Assembly (NCBI GenBank): GCA_963851385.1 | Contig: CAWKPE010000027.1 | Coordinates: 1-64,000 of the forward strand | DNA length: 64,000 nt | Origin: CAWEFA01 sp963851385 | GTDB lineage: Bacteria > Bacteroidota > Bacteroidia > Bacteroidales > DTGW01 | Direction: 5' to 3' | Part shown: positions 38,579 to 49,913 of the stretch, in pieces | Layout of the letters: each line of letters starts with the position of its first letter | Position numbering within the stretch: the stretch's first letter is position 1 | Notes under the pieces: generated by a model | Told to the model about the DNA's origin: nothing | Databases searched by the model: none | Seen by the model: the letters and a program-made list of their open reading frames with translations, nothing else | Position numbers and translations under genes: made by a program

Positions 38579-38971
38579 GAAATCTTTTCCCTCATTTCTC
38601 TACACATTATGTCGTCTCTTACTTTCATTTCTCTTTGACAAAGTTCAAACCAATACCAAATCATGAATTTACGATTAAAATACAATTTTATTAATTGTTT
38701 CGTTTCAAAAGCTTTTTATGCTTACGTATGTTAATAATATGTTAAACTTTCAACCTTCCATTTAAATAGTTGTTAATTGATATTATTTAAATTTAAGGAT
38801 GTTAAATATTATTTTTTTTTAAGCTTATCTTTTCAATAATCTTTTGTCATATTTATTTTGTTTGCATTGATAAATTGATAATAGCTCGCTTCAAAATTTA
38901 ATCCTATTTTACATGAATGCCTTGTTTTTGTTACGATTTGAAAGTTTTATATAAATTAAAGAATAAAAGGT
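38579..38971. other. Intergenic region, 393 bp
   Basis: Spacer between the orphan antitoxin gene and the barrel/TANFOR operon. A short reading frame at its start (about 31 codons overlapping the antitoxin stop) has no recognisable content. The rest is AT-rich. It presumably carries the promoter of the operon; TACGATTTG near 38932 resembles TAnnTTTG but with one base too many. Confidence 0.5.
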
Positions 38972-40657
38972 ATGAATTTCCGTTTTATTATTGTTATATT
39001 TATTATGATAATATCAATTTCAGTGCGGGCCCAAAATCTGGAGGGAATCGGAAAACAACAACCAGTAACACTTAGCGGAGGGATCATGGCGCAAAGTAGT
39101 GCCTATAATGCAAGCGGTATCAGTGATCGTAGCCAGCCATTCTCATATATTATTAGCGGTAGTCCAACGATTAGTATTTTTAATAGTTTAACAATACCAT
39201 TAACTTTTACCTTTAGTGAACAGGAAAGGTCGTACAGGCAACCATTTGACCAGTTTGGAATGAGTCCTTATTATAAATGGATTACAGTGTATGCAGGTTA
39301 TAGGAATATTACATATTCGCAATATACGTTGGCTGGTCACACTTTTCTGGGCGCCGGAGTAGAACTTCATCCAGGTATTTTTCGTTTTGGTTTTATTTAT
39401 GGAAAATTTAACCGGGCCACAGGTATCGATTCGACTTCTAAGGCATTGCAGCCTTTTACTTACTCTAATAGTGGATTTGCAACTAAAATTGGCGTCGGAA
39501 AAGGATCAAGTTTTCTTGATTTCAGCTTGTTAAAAGCAAAAGACGATAGTACAAGTGAACATCCTACAGGAAATTATGTGGGCCTTGTAACTCCTGCCGA
39601 AAATATTGTCATCGGTGTTAACGGCCAGACCAGGTTCCTGACAAATTTCATATTTTCATTAGAATCAGCCACCAGTCTTTATACCCGTAATCTTGGTGAT
39701 AAATTTGCAATGCATGACAGTGCATCAAATGCAATTGTCAAAATGTTGGAAGGTGCAATTACAACTAATAGTACTACCGAGCATTATAACGCCCTGCAAA
39801 CTTCGTTGGGTTATCAGAACAAATTATTCGGATTAAGATTGCAATACAATAGAATTGATCCCAATTATAAATCCATGGGTGCTTATTTTTTCAATAGCGA
39901 TCTTGAGAACATAACTTTTGCTCCTTCTTTAAACATGCTGAATAATAAGTTGAGATTGAATGGAAGTCTGGGATTGCAGCAAGACAATTTAAATAAACAG
40001 AAACAATCCACCAGTAGCAGGGTGATCGGTTCAGCCAATGCAACAGCCAATTTAAATGATCAGTTCGGATTTGATTTCAGTTATTCAAACTATTCAAACT
40101 CGCAACGAACACGTACCATATTATTAAAGGACACTTTCAGAATTGCACAAGTATCGCAGAATTTTTCACTAACACCACATTATATAGTTGTAACATCAAA
40201 TTTTGTCCATTCCATAGTGTTTTCAGCCAATTATAATTTGTTTACTAGTTTGGATAACAGCACTAATATTCAAAACAATACCAAAAGTTATGTTCTGTTT
40301 TTGAACTATCAAATCACTATCATCCCAAAAAATCTGACATTTACTACAAACCTTAATTATACTGATGTGAAAGCTGATTCATTTGAAGAGGGGAACTATG
40401 GCCTTACGATTGGAATAAATAAGACATTGTTAAAAAGCAAGCTTACTTTGGGGTGGTCAGGTTCGTTTTTAAAGGGAATTAATGGAGGTACAACAGGTTT
40501 AATTCTAAACCAGAGCGCTAATCTAAGTTACAGGGTGAACAGACACAATAATTTGAGTACTAACTTCAATTTTGTCAATAATCATTCTCAGCACACTGAC
40601 ATAAATCCAACATATTCCGAATTCAGAGGAAATATTAGTTACAGGTATATATTTTAA
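38972..40657 (+). CDS. Predicted outer-membrane beta-barrel protein of the TANFOR locus
   Basis: A 561-residue exported protein of no named family known to me. It has a signal peptide (MNFRFIIVIFIMIISISVRAQ), then QQPVTLSGGIMAQSSAYN and long alternating-strand sequence rich in Tyr, Asn and Ser (KWITVYAGYRNITYSQYTLAG, LRFGFIYGKF-like strands, LNFNFV...), closing with FRGNISYRYIF. The terminal aromatic strand ending in Phe is the typical recognition signal for barrel assembly. It heads a four-gene unit and is followed after 21 bases by the TANFOR protein gene. A role as the outer-membrane pore or anchor of that unit is inferred from order only. Confidence 0.65.
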   Translation: MNFRFIIVIFIMIISISVRAQNLEGIGKQQPVTLSGGIMAQSSAYNASGISDRSQPFSYIISGSPTISIFNSLTIPLTFTFSEQERSYRQPFDQFGMSPYYKWITVYAGYRNITYSQYTLAGHTFLGAGVELHPGIFRFGFIYGKFNRATGIDSTSKALQPFTYSNSGFATKIGVGKGSSFLDFSLLKAKDDSTSEHPTGNYVGLVTPAENIVIGVNGQTRFLTNFIFSLESATSLYTRNLGDKFAMHDSASNAIVKMLEGAITTNSTTEHYNALQTSLGYQNKLFGLRLQYNRIDPNYKSMGAYFFNSDLENITFAPSLNMLNNKLRLNGSLGLQQDNLNKQKQSTSSRVIGSANATANLNDQFGFDFSYSNYSNSQRTRTILLKDTFRIAQVSQNFSLTPHYIVVTSNFVHSIVFSANYNLFTSLDNSTNIQNNTKSYVLFLNYQITIIPKNLTFTTNLNYTDVKADSFEEGNYGLTIGINKTLLKSKLTLGWSGSFLKGINGGTTGLILNQSANLSYRVNRHNNLSTNFNFVNNHSQHTDINPTYSEFRGNISYRYIF

Positions 40658-40678
40658 AAAGAGAAATATTAATTTTTT

Positions 40679-43600
40679 ATGAATATGCAAAATCTATTAG
40701 GATTCTTCAAATATGGCGGGCGCAAGAACATATTCTTAAGCATTGCCCTTATTTTGACGCAAATAATTAGTCATGCTCAGACTCAATATTATGTAAATAT
40801 AAATCTGGTGCAGGTAATTGCCCCATATTCTTCTAATTTATCCGATTATGTGAGCAATCCTTCTAAGGTAATTATTTCCCTTCAAATGGTTGCGGGAGGC
40901 CCTTCACAAAATATAAAACTTTTTGCCACAATCAAAGGAGATAATGGAATACAAATCAAGACCAATATAAATGCATTGAGTTCGTTACCGGAAATCAACT
41001 TGTCCTCTGTTTCGCCCAGCCTGATGGTTAATGCGCTTGATATTCGAAATGTTTTTGATTTGGATTATGTGGATGTAACCGGAACAACTCTTAGTAATCT
41101 GCAAACAAATGGGCTACCTGCCGGAAATTACCAATTATGTGTGCAGGCTGTGGCAGCAGTGGCTAATCCGACAGGCGGACAAGCTGCCGGCAGTCCTGCA
41201 TCACTTGAAGCCTGTAGCAGATCATTTACTATCAGTCCGCCTACCGCAAGTGTTGCAGTTAGGACACTACAGGTAATTGCTCCTTATTCCAATAAATTAT
41301 CTGATTACTTGAATAATCCTTCACGCATAATAATTACACTTTATAGCAATAGTACGTATAAACAAATTTATATCAAACTGCTTGCAACGCTGAAAGGAGA
41401 TAATGGAATACAAATTATCACAAATGTGGCCAGCCTTGATTTGCTTCAGGAAATTAACATATCCAGCGGTATAAATACACTTGTTTTAAATGCAAGTTCT
41501 ATAAGTAATCTATTCAATCTCGAAGGGGTTACTATACAAGGAACAACTTCCAATGACTTGTTAAACGGCAATGGTCTGCCTGCAGGAAATTATCAGTTGT
41601 GCATTACACCTGTCGAAGCAACTACCGATCCTGCTACCGGGCAACAAGCCGGAAAAATTCTTGCAGATCAGTCATGCAGCAATTCGTTCACTATTAATCC
41701 TCTAACTGCAAGTGTTTCAATAAGAAATGTTCAGGTAATTTATCCATATTCGACGCATTTATCCGATTTCCTTAACAATCCTTCAAAAGTGATTATCACG
41801 CTTGGCAGCAATATTACTTATCCACAGTTTAAAATAAAATTGCTGGCTACTTTAAAAGGAGATAATGGAATACAAATTACAACCAATCCGAACAATCTTA
41901 ATTTATTGCCGGAAATCACGCTTATAAGCGGACAACCGGTAGTTGTTCTGAATGCCTCTTCAATTAACAATCTTTTTAACGTTGAAGGAGTCACTTTGCA
42001 TGGAATGACATATAATGAACTGGTAAATGGAAATGGGTTGCCTGAAGGAAATTATCAGCTATGCATCACACCTGTAGTCGCAGAGACGAATGCATCCGAA
42101 GGAGTGCAGGCCGGACAAGTTCTTTCCGATGCAGTTTGCAGTAACCCTATTGCCATTACCAATCTTGAACCGCCTGTAATCATTAATCCATTAAGCGGCA
42201 GTGATATTTTATCCCGGAATCCGCAAAATATTATTTTTAACTGGTCTATTCCAGCAGGAGTAAAAGGCAGTATCCAATATGATTTTAAAATAGTAGAAAT
42301 TCAGGATTCTTTGAGGAACCCGAATGATGCTATGCAATCAGCCACCAATCCGGCTTTTTTCGAAAGAACTGTAAATGCAAATGTAATTCTATTTGGCCCT
42401 GGAGAACCGCCACTTACTCCAGGTTACAGGTATGCTTTTATGGTTACGGCCATAGATCCTCAGAATAATGTTATTTTCCGCAATGGAGGACGAAGTGAAG
42501 TTGCCTACTTTTTTTATAAACCTGATACAAGTCATAATGCTCTAATCGTCAATAATAATAATCAAATCACCGACACCAGCCAAAATAAAAATCCCATCAG
42601 TGTGATGGATGCTCCTGAATTGAATTGCTCATGCAAGATGACTATTTCGGATAAGACAGTGGATAATTCAAATGCCAAAAGTGGTTCAATTGTTCATGTG
42701 GGCAAGTTTGACATGACGCTGAACAATGATGTCGCAGTAAAAGGAGACTCAATATCTGGTACTGGTACCATTCCAGTACCTTTCCTAAATAGCAGTCTGT
42801 TAAAAATTAAAGTCGAATTCTCCAATTTAAAAGTAAATTCTTCTAATCAGGCTGTCAGTGGCACGGTTAAAGCAAAAAGAAATGCAAATGCAGTTTCAGT
42901 CCTGCCTGCTGTTGATCCGCCAAACACTAAGCCAACACCATTTACAGCAAGCAATATTCAGAATATAGGTAATTATATAAATAACAATGCAAGCACTGCT
43001 ATCGCAGATGTTAAAAACTCAATCAATTCAGCCGGATGGGAAATGCCATTTGGAATTCAAAAGGAAATATCCGGAGAAAAAATAGTAGTTGCCATTACTG
43101 ACATGGTATTTGCTCCTGATCAGGCCGGGTTTAATGCCTGCCTTGCTTTTGATATTCCTGAAGGTGGCGGAAATAATACATTGGCATTGGGTGCTAAAAA
43201 CATCTGCTTTAAAGATAGCAAGAGTTTGTGTAGCGACGCAACTTTATTCCTTGTAGAAGATTTTAAGATTGATGCCTTAAATTTTACTTTTATCAAAGCA
43301 ACAGGTAATAATAATTCACAGGCAGGAACTTATGCAATATTCGATACCAGTGGCTTTAAAAAACTTCATATTAAAGCCGAATATGATTTTTCTCAAAATG
43401 TAATTGTTAAAAAAGCCGATAAAGGCATTGTTAAAGCAACTATTGAAACAGACATTCAAAGCTGGAACAACTGGTATGCAAATGTGAATATTGATACATT
43501 CTCGATTGCTGGCTATGATGAATGGTCTTTTGCCCTGAAAGCACCTGCTTATTATGACCACTCTGACAGCATTAATCCTCCTGGTTTGCCAAAGGACTCA

Positions 43601-46600
43601 ATTGCAGGCAAGAAAAATTTTCTGGATAAAAGCTGGCATGGTTTCTTCATGTCAGACCTTCAAGCTTCATTACCTGCAATACTCAAAAGAGCAGATAAAA
43701 AACCAATTTTAATTGACGTCAAAAATTTCATGATAGACAATCAGGGAATTACGGGGATGTAAGTGCTTCGCAGATATTGGCAATCGGCGATGGTGATTTG
43801 GGTGGTTGGTATTATTCACTAGACAGCATAGGTGTACGATTTGTAAATACTTCATTTATTAAAGGAGGGTTAAATGGGAAAGTTCTCTTACCAGTTTCTG
43901 GTAGTCCTAATAAATCATCAAATGATGAACTGGACTATACCTGTACTCTAAGTAAACCTTCTGTAGACAGCTCTATGAAGTTTCAGTTTGTAATTCAACC
44001 AAAGGATAGCATAACTGCTAGCCTCTGGGCAGCTACTCTCAATTTGGATAAAACATCCAATATCATTGTTTCCAATGATAGCGGAAGTTTTAATGCAGTT
44101 GCTACACTCAATGGAGATATTTCAATCCAGGCTGATCTTAGTCCGATTCCAAAAATAAACTTTAAAGCCATTGAATTCCAGCAATTCAAACTTATGACCA
44201 AATCTCCCTATATCGGAGGCAACATCTCTTTCATGGGTCTTTCCAGTCCTGAAAAATCAGCCGGGGGATTCCCGATTACCGTTAACAATATTAAACCTGT
44301 ATTAAATGGTTCTGAAGCAGGTTTTAGTTTTGACCTCAATATATCATTAGCAGATATAAAAGCACTACCAAAAGCAAGTTTCAATTTAGCTGTTCTGGGA
44401 GACATCACAATGACAAATGGAAGACCAGATTGGAGTAACCCTCACCTGCAGGTAGATAGTATTTCGATTAATGGACCTCTGGGTCCCTTGGATATCAATG
44501 GTTATATTAAATTCTTTGATAAGGATGCAACTTATGGAAATGGCGTGAAGGGTGGCATAACTGCAAATCTTGATCTCGGTATCAATAAAATTCAAATCAG
44601 TAGTCATGTGATGTTCGGTCATACTACATTTAATTATTGGTATGTAGACCTCTTGGCAATGAGTAGTGTTGGTACCCCCATTGTTCCACCTGTACTGATG
44701 TTCGGGTTAGGTGGCGGAGTTTATTATAACATGTCTAAAGGACAGGATGTATCACCGGATGCATTGCTTAAAGGTACATCAAGTGATTTAAGCCGGTATA
44801 AACCCACAAATAATACCATAGGTTTTATGGCAAGTATAGTGGTAGGTACCGGTAATGGAACACCGTTTCATGCAAAAGGTACATTAAGCATGGAATTTAC
44901 TTCCGACTTTGGAGTCAAATCTGTTGACCTGGATGTAGATGCTGCTATGTTGGCTGGTATAACAGATGACGATAGTAAAGCGCCTATCAACGGACATGGT
45001 CATATAGGATATGATTTTGCACAAAAAATATTTGATGCAGGCGTTGGGCTTAATATAAATTTTACTGCTATAACAGGAAGCGGTTGGATGGCTCTGAATA
45101 TAAACGGTCAGAATGGAGAATGGTATTTTAAATTAGGAGAACCAACCAACAGAATAAATGTCAATGTCCTTGATTTGGTGCAGCTTAATGCTTATATGAT
45201 GATGGGCAATAGCATACCGGGTATTCCTGATCCGCCTAACAATATATTGCAATATTTCCCTCAGTATAAAAGTTCGCGCAACAATAGCCTGGTTTCGAAT
45301 CAATTATATCCTGGATTTGCATTTGGGGCAGGTTTTGAATATGGCCCTGTTGACCTTACCTTCCTGATTTTTTACATGAATTTCTCTGCAGGAATGGGAT
45401 TCGATGTAAATTTAAGACAGTATACTGAAGGATGCAATGGCAACAGCAATTTGCCCGGTATTAATGGATGGTATGCCAATGGACAATTTTATGCCTGGGT
45501 AAATTTTGCATTCGGTCTTAATGTTGATGTCTGGTTTTACAGTGGTAAAATAGACGTGGCAACAGTTGAAGCTGCGGCTCTTTTTGAAGCAGGACTTATA
45601 AATCCATCCTGGTTTCAGGGCTGGCTTTACGGACATTTTGATGTTTTGGGAGGTCTAATATCAGGTGACATGCACTTTGATGTGTCCGTAGGTGATAAAT
45701 GCGTACCGCAAAGCAATCCGCTTGGAATGGATTTGCCAATTATTTCAGATGTCAAACCTGGTAATGGAGATAAAGATATATCCATTGGAAATAACCCCGA
45801 AGTAGCCTTTAATTATCCTGTGGACAACGATTTTGATGTTACCAATACAAACAGTGACGGCACTACAGTACTTAATACCATTCATATTGATTTAACTGGA
45901 TTTACTATTACTAGAAATTCAGATAACGTCGTGATAGCCGATTTAAATAACAGTCAGAACCTCTCATATACCGATGAAATGAAACTTGCTACTCTTTATT
46001 TAGCAAGTGCTTTTGACCCACAAACCAATTATACCCTAAATGTATCTGTAAAAGCATTTCAAATGGTTAATGGCAATAAGGTTCCCATTTCATATAAAAA
46101 TAAACCGATTGAGGAAAGCCAAACAATCACTTTTAAAACAGGAGACTGTTTGCACAGGCTGGATGAGAATGCCCAAACTTTGTTAGGAAGTTATCCATTC
46201 AAAAATCAACGTTATTTCTTGCAGAAAGAACAAACAACAGGATTTATCCAGCTCGATAAAAACTACCCCTGTTTGCTTAATGATCCGAATTATACTTTGC
46301 TAGCCCAGTTTGTTTCATACCAGTCTCCAACCCAGACTACAGTCCAGGAAGTGGTTGTGGGTCAGAATGGAAACCAGTTGACATTTCAGATTCCATCTCT
46401 TCCGAATGAGCAAATTACCGAACTCAGGATAATCAAAAGAATGAAAGTAAATAAATTCTTAATGCCAACCAAGATAGCCCTGAATTACGAAAATAAAAAT
46501 ACGTATTTGAGTTCAGGACAAGGTTCAAATAATAATATCCTGAGCATACAAAGCACTAAAGTTTCAGGTGCTTCTTATTCAAATAAATCGATAGATCTTG

Positions 46601-47109
46601 AGTTATACAGTTATTATTTCAAAACCAGCAAGTACAATACTCTATCGGACAAACTTGCCAATGCAGATTATTCTGCAACAGCCACCATGAGCGGATTTGG
46701 CAACATTGAAGGTTATTCGGCTGATTTTGGTTTTGCAGAAGGATTCGACACTTACGATGTAAATGAAACAACTTTTGAAGCATTTGGTGAGAAGTTTGTA
46801 ATCTATCCTTTGGTTCATATTTCAGAACAATCTCCTGGTAATCAGTGGATCCAGAATTATGTAAATAATTACTTTTATAATAACTGGAAGACAGCATACA
46901 TTTATGGAGGTGAATATAAATATGATATTGCTCCATATGACATAAGGAAGAATTCTACAGGCTTACAGTGCCTGATTTTTGAACCTTCCCTGGAACCTGT
47001 CGGTATATTGCCAATTTCTGGTGAACCTCCTTTATCAGAACAGGAAATAGCAACTGCCACTATTTATGTAAATCCCAATTCAGTTCTTCATAAAATGAAT
47101 ATTCATTAA
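40679..47109 (+). CDS. Giant TANFOR-domain surface protein, about 2,140 residues, one frameshift
   Basis: Exported protein starting with a signal segment (KNIFLSIALILTQIISHAQ). Residues about 40-495 hold three tandem TANFOR-like repeats (see separate entry). A fibronectin-like module follows (RNPQNIIFNWSIPAGVKG ... PGYRYAFMVTAID), then a very long beta-rich region with recurring lines such as GTLSMEFTSDFGVKSVDLDV and HGHIGYDFAQKIFDAG, a cysteine-containing GCNGNSNLPGINGWYANGQF part, and an Ig-like/Big_5-type module near the end (ISDVKPGNGDKDISIGNNPEV ... FDPQTNYTLNV). The frame breaks at 43753-43756: adding one G to the GGGG run joins DNQGITG to DVSASQILAIGDGDLGG. No T9SS tail is evident. TANFOR naming is from memory of the Tannerella family; the rest is unrecognised. 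Confidence 0.78.
40808..42160 (+). repeat. Three tandem TANFOR-like protein repeats, about 150 codons each
   Basis: Repeats start near 40808, 41268 and 41731. Shared blocks are VQVIAPYSxxLSDYLNNPSK, ATLKGDNGIQI, a (V/L)LNASSISNLFN-like block, NGLPAGNYQLCI and a CSxSFTI end. The DNA is also partly conserved (AAAGGAGATAATGGAATACAAAT occurs in all three, given here as its parts GGAGATAATGG and AATACAAAT). Two Cys per repeat suggest a disulfide. Confidence 0.85.
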
Positions 47110-47169
47110 GCAATTTAAAGATAAAATGAGATATCATGGTATAAATATGATTATTAAAAACAAAATAAT

Positions 47170-47724
47170 ATGAAAATATTAACATCTTTTCGGTTAATAC
47201 TGCTCTGCGGGTTTGTTCTTTTTTTTACCGCAAGACCAAGTTTTGCCCAGATGGCAAAACTCTCTTTTGGCAATGCCTTTAATATGTTGAATTCAGGAAG
47301 TAAAACCGTTACATCAACATCATTTCAGGGCACCAGCAATTTGTCTTCTATTGTGAGCCAATCGTTCACAAAAAAAGTATCCGTCAGCTATGGAATACCA
47401 ATTTCAATTTTATTTGAGTTCATTGCGGTAAAAAATAATTTGAGTGGCGACATTGCCTGTGATCCCGATAATTATAATAATAGTGCCGGAAATGTGAAAC
47501 AGGCATTTGATAACCTTACAAATGCTAATTTTGTTAAAATATCTGATTACAACAAAATAAATGTAAAACTGAATTTTAGGTTTAATCCTGCACAATTGGT
47601 AAATTATGGAAGCATAGAGGAAGATTATCTGAATAACACTCAATCTTCTCCTTGGGATGCTAAAATTTATAAAATGCCAAATACACCTGTAAGTGCCACA
47701 AAAATTATGGTAATACAAAAATAA
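47170..47724 (+). CDS. Small secreted protein of the TANFOR locus, unrecognised
   Basis: A 184-residue exported protein with a clear signal peptide (LILLCGFVLFFTARPSFAQ). The mature part has no recognised family. A Ser/Thr-rich stretch (SGSKTVTSTSFQGTSNLSSI) is followed by a hydrophobic-aromatic block (SYGIPISILFEFIAVKNNL) and YNKINVKLNFRFNPAQL. It lies 60 bases after the giant TANFOR gene and 11 before the Fn3 gene, so it belongs to the same unit. It may be a structural subunit or a chaperone-like partner; nothing in the sequence decides. Confidence 0.6.
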   Translation: MKILTSFRLILLCGFVLFFTARPSFAQMAKLSFGNAFNMLNSGSKTVTSTSFQGTSNLSSIVSQSFTKKVSVSYGIPISILFEFIAVKNNLSGDIACDPDNYNNSAGNVKQAFDNLTNANFVKISDYNKINVKLNFRFNPAQLVNYGSIEEDYLNNTQSSPWDAKIYKMPNTPVSATKIMVIQK

Positions 47725-47735
47725 ATACCTTGGTT

Positions 47736-49913
47736 ATGAAAAAAATATTATTCACTGTGATTGTTTTATTAATGAGCATTTCCGCTTTAGCTCAGCAAGA
47801 TAAAAATAATCCTCATAAAAATAAAGCAAATCCCATTTCACCACAAAAAGTGCAACCTAAGTTAGATACTGTACCTCAACCACACAATATCCAGGTATTA
47901 GCTAAATATTATGGCGATTCAGTGGTTTTACGTTGGGCGCCATCAAAAGCAACTCTTTGGGAATTTGCGAACAAGTCTGGATATATGATTATCAGGTATG
48001 AATTTGTTAACAAGAAATTGGAAATGAATACAAGGGAAGTATTAACAACTAAGCCATTAAAACCATGGTCATTAGATGAATGGAAAGAAAAAGCAAATCG
48101 AAGCGATAGCCTGGCAGCAGCTTGTGCACAAATTTTATATGGTAAATCAAAAACACAATTATCGCAAAATGGAAAAAGTAAAGGAATAAATCTTAAAGAA
48201 TCATTAAACGAAAAATATGAATTGGAGAACAAGCATGCTTTGGCCTTATTCCTTGCAGATCAGTCTACCTTTCTGGCAACTGGTCTTGGTTTGAGATTTA
48301 CAGACAAAAATATTGTTAAAGGAAAAACTTATGCCTATGCCGTTTGTGCTCTGACAGATCCTAAAATAATTAAATCTGATACAAGTGGAGTTTTGGTTAA
48401 TACTTCCGAAATTATGCCAATTCCTGAAATGCCAAAAGTGAATGTAGAGGAGTTGGACCGGAAAGTCAGATTCACCTGGGATCGTCAAATGTCAAGTATG
48501 TTTTATACAGGCTACTATTATGAACGTTCAGAAGATGGTGGCAAATCGTTCAAACGGCTTAATAAGCATCCGTTTACGCAACTTGCATCAGATCAAAAAC
48601 TAACATCCAATTCTTCAATAGAATTAAACGATTCTTTGCCTAAAAACTACAAACAATATTATTATCGCATTATTGGTATTACTCCTTTTGGTGATTTGGG
48701 AAAACCAACACCAAATATAGCAGTGATGGGCAGAGACAGAACACCTCCAAGTGCCCCTGAACAAATAAGTGCAAAAAATATTAATGACAATATTGTAAAA
48801 ATTACCTGGACAAAAAGAATAAAAGAGCCTGATTTCATTGGTTACCTGGTTGGACGATCCGATAAAGCCACAGGTCCTTTTTTCCCATTGAATACTGAAC
48901 CATTATCTACAAATGCAACTGAATACATCGACAAAGATGCTGTTACTTATGGGACAAATTACTATATTGTTGCTGCTATTGATACTGCAGGAAATGCAGG
49001 CTCTTCGATTCCGGCCTATGCGATAATCACTGATACAATTCCACCTGCGAAACCATACGGACTAACTGGTAAAATTGATACAACCGGAATTGTGCATATC
49101 AAATGGAGAATGGGAAAAGAAACCGATTTATTAGGATATATGGTTTATTATGCAAATGCACCTGACCATACTTTTACTCCGGTATCAAAAGATTTTGTTG
49201 TAGATAGTACATTCACAGATAGCATTAATCTAAAAACACTGACAAAACAAATTTATTATAAAGTAGTGGCATTCGATAAACATAGGAATCCAAGTCTGTT
49301 TTCGGATGCACTAGAATTAAAACGTCCGGATAAAGTGCCTCCTGTACCTCCTGTGTTTAATAACTTCCTGGTTAATGATACAAGCATTATCTTAAAATGG
49401 GTTACGAGTAGCAGCAAAGACGTGGTTTCACAAATTCTATTTAGAAAAGAAAAAGGCAAAACATGGGAACAGTATGCTAAACTAGCCATGGATGCTGATT
49501 CATACGTGGATCATAAAGTCAAAAAACAAAACTGGTACGAGTACAGTCTTGTTGCTATTAATGAAGCAGGACTACATTCTGAAAAATCTTTCCCGTTAAA
49601 CGTAAGAGTATATGATCCAGGGGTCAGACCTGAAATAGAAAATTTTATTGCAAAGAAAAGTACTGATGGTAAATCTATTATTTTATCTTGGAAGTATTCA
49701 GTAAAAAGTGATTTTTGGTTCATAATTTATCGTTCAATAAATGGAACTGATTTGATGGCATACAAAAATATTCCCTCAAAACAACAATCATTTACCGATT
49801 CCAGTTTAAAAATAGGTATATATCAATATTCTATTAAAGTGGTATATAAAGATGGTGGTGAATCTCAAAAGGTAATGTCAGCCAAAATTGAAATTAAACC
49901 TATAGAGAAATAG
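47736..49913 (+). CDS. Secreted multi-Fn3 protein of the TANFOR locus
   Basis: A 725-residue exported protein; the start is set at the ATG at 47736 (MKKILFTVIVLLMSISALAQ) rather than a TTG two codons before. About six fibronectin type III-like modules follow, each with an (I/V)xL(K/R)W core: VVLRWAPSKATLWEF, VRFTWDRQMSSMFYTGYYYERS, VKITWTKRIKEPDFIGYLVGRS, VHIKWRMGKETDLLGYMVYYA, IILKWVTSSSKDVVSQILFRK and IILSWKYSVKSDFWFIIYRS. Linkers have DRTPPSAPEQI-type Pro-rich starts. There is no catalytic domain and no clear T9SS tail. It closes the four-gene unit; an adhesive or scaffold role is inferred. Confidence 0.8.
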   Translation: MKKILFTVIVLLMSISALAQQDKNNPHKNKANPISPQKVQPKLDTVPQPHNIQVLAKYYGDSVVLRWAPSKATLWEFANKSGYMIIRYEFVNKKLEMNTREVLTTKPLKPWSLDEWKEKANRSDSLAAACAQILYGKSKTQLSQNGKSKGINLKESLNEKYELENKHALALFLADQSTFLATGLGLRFTDKNIVKGKTYAYAVCALTDPKIIKSDTSGVLVNTSEIMPIPEMPKVNVEELDRKVRFTWDRQMSSMFYTGYYYERSEDGGKSFKRLNKHPFTQLASDQKLTSNSSIELNDSLPKNYKQYYYRIIGITPFGDLGKPTPNIAVMGRDRTPPSAPEQISAKNINDNIVKITWTKRIKEPDFIGYLVGRSDKATGPFFPLNTEPLSTNATEYIDKDAVTYGTNYYIVAAIDTAGNAGSSIPAYAIITDTIPPAKPYGLTGKIDTTGIVHIKWRMGKETDLLGYMVYYANAPDHTFTPVSKDFVVDSTFTDSINLKTLTKQIYYKVVAFDKHRNPSLFSDALELKRPDKVPPVPPVFNNFLVNDTSIILKWVTSSSKDVVSQILFRKEKGKTWEQYAKLAMDADSYVDHKVKKQNWYEYSLVAINEAGLHSEKSFPLNVRVYDPGVRPEIENFIAKKSTDGKSIILSWKYSVKSDFWFIIYRSINGTDLMAYKNIPSKQQSFTDSSLKIGIYQYSIKVVYKDGGESQKVMSAKIEIKPIEK

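Noticed and set aside
40808..42160. Regular repeats taken as a possible CRISPR or minisatellite
   Set aside because: They are about 460 bases long, in frame and encode conserved protein domains. No CRISPR array was seen anywhere.
43741..43790. Programmed frameshifting in the TANFOR gene
   Set aside because: No slippery heptamer or downstream structure; the join needs one extra base in a GGGG run, the same type of defect as in unrelated genes.
46619..46936. 105-codon minus-strand frame inside the TANFOR gene
   Set aside because: A shadow of the plus-strand coding sequence, rich in His, Gln and Tyr with no domain or initiation context.
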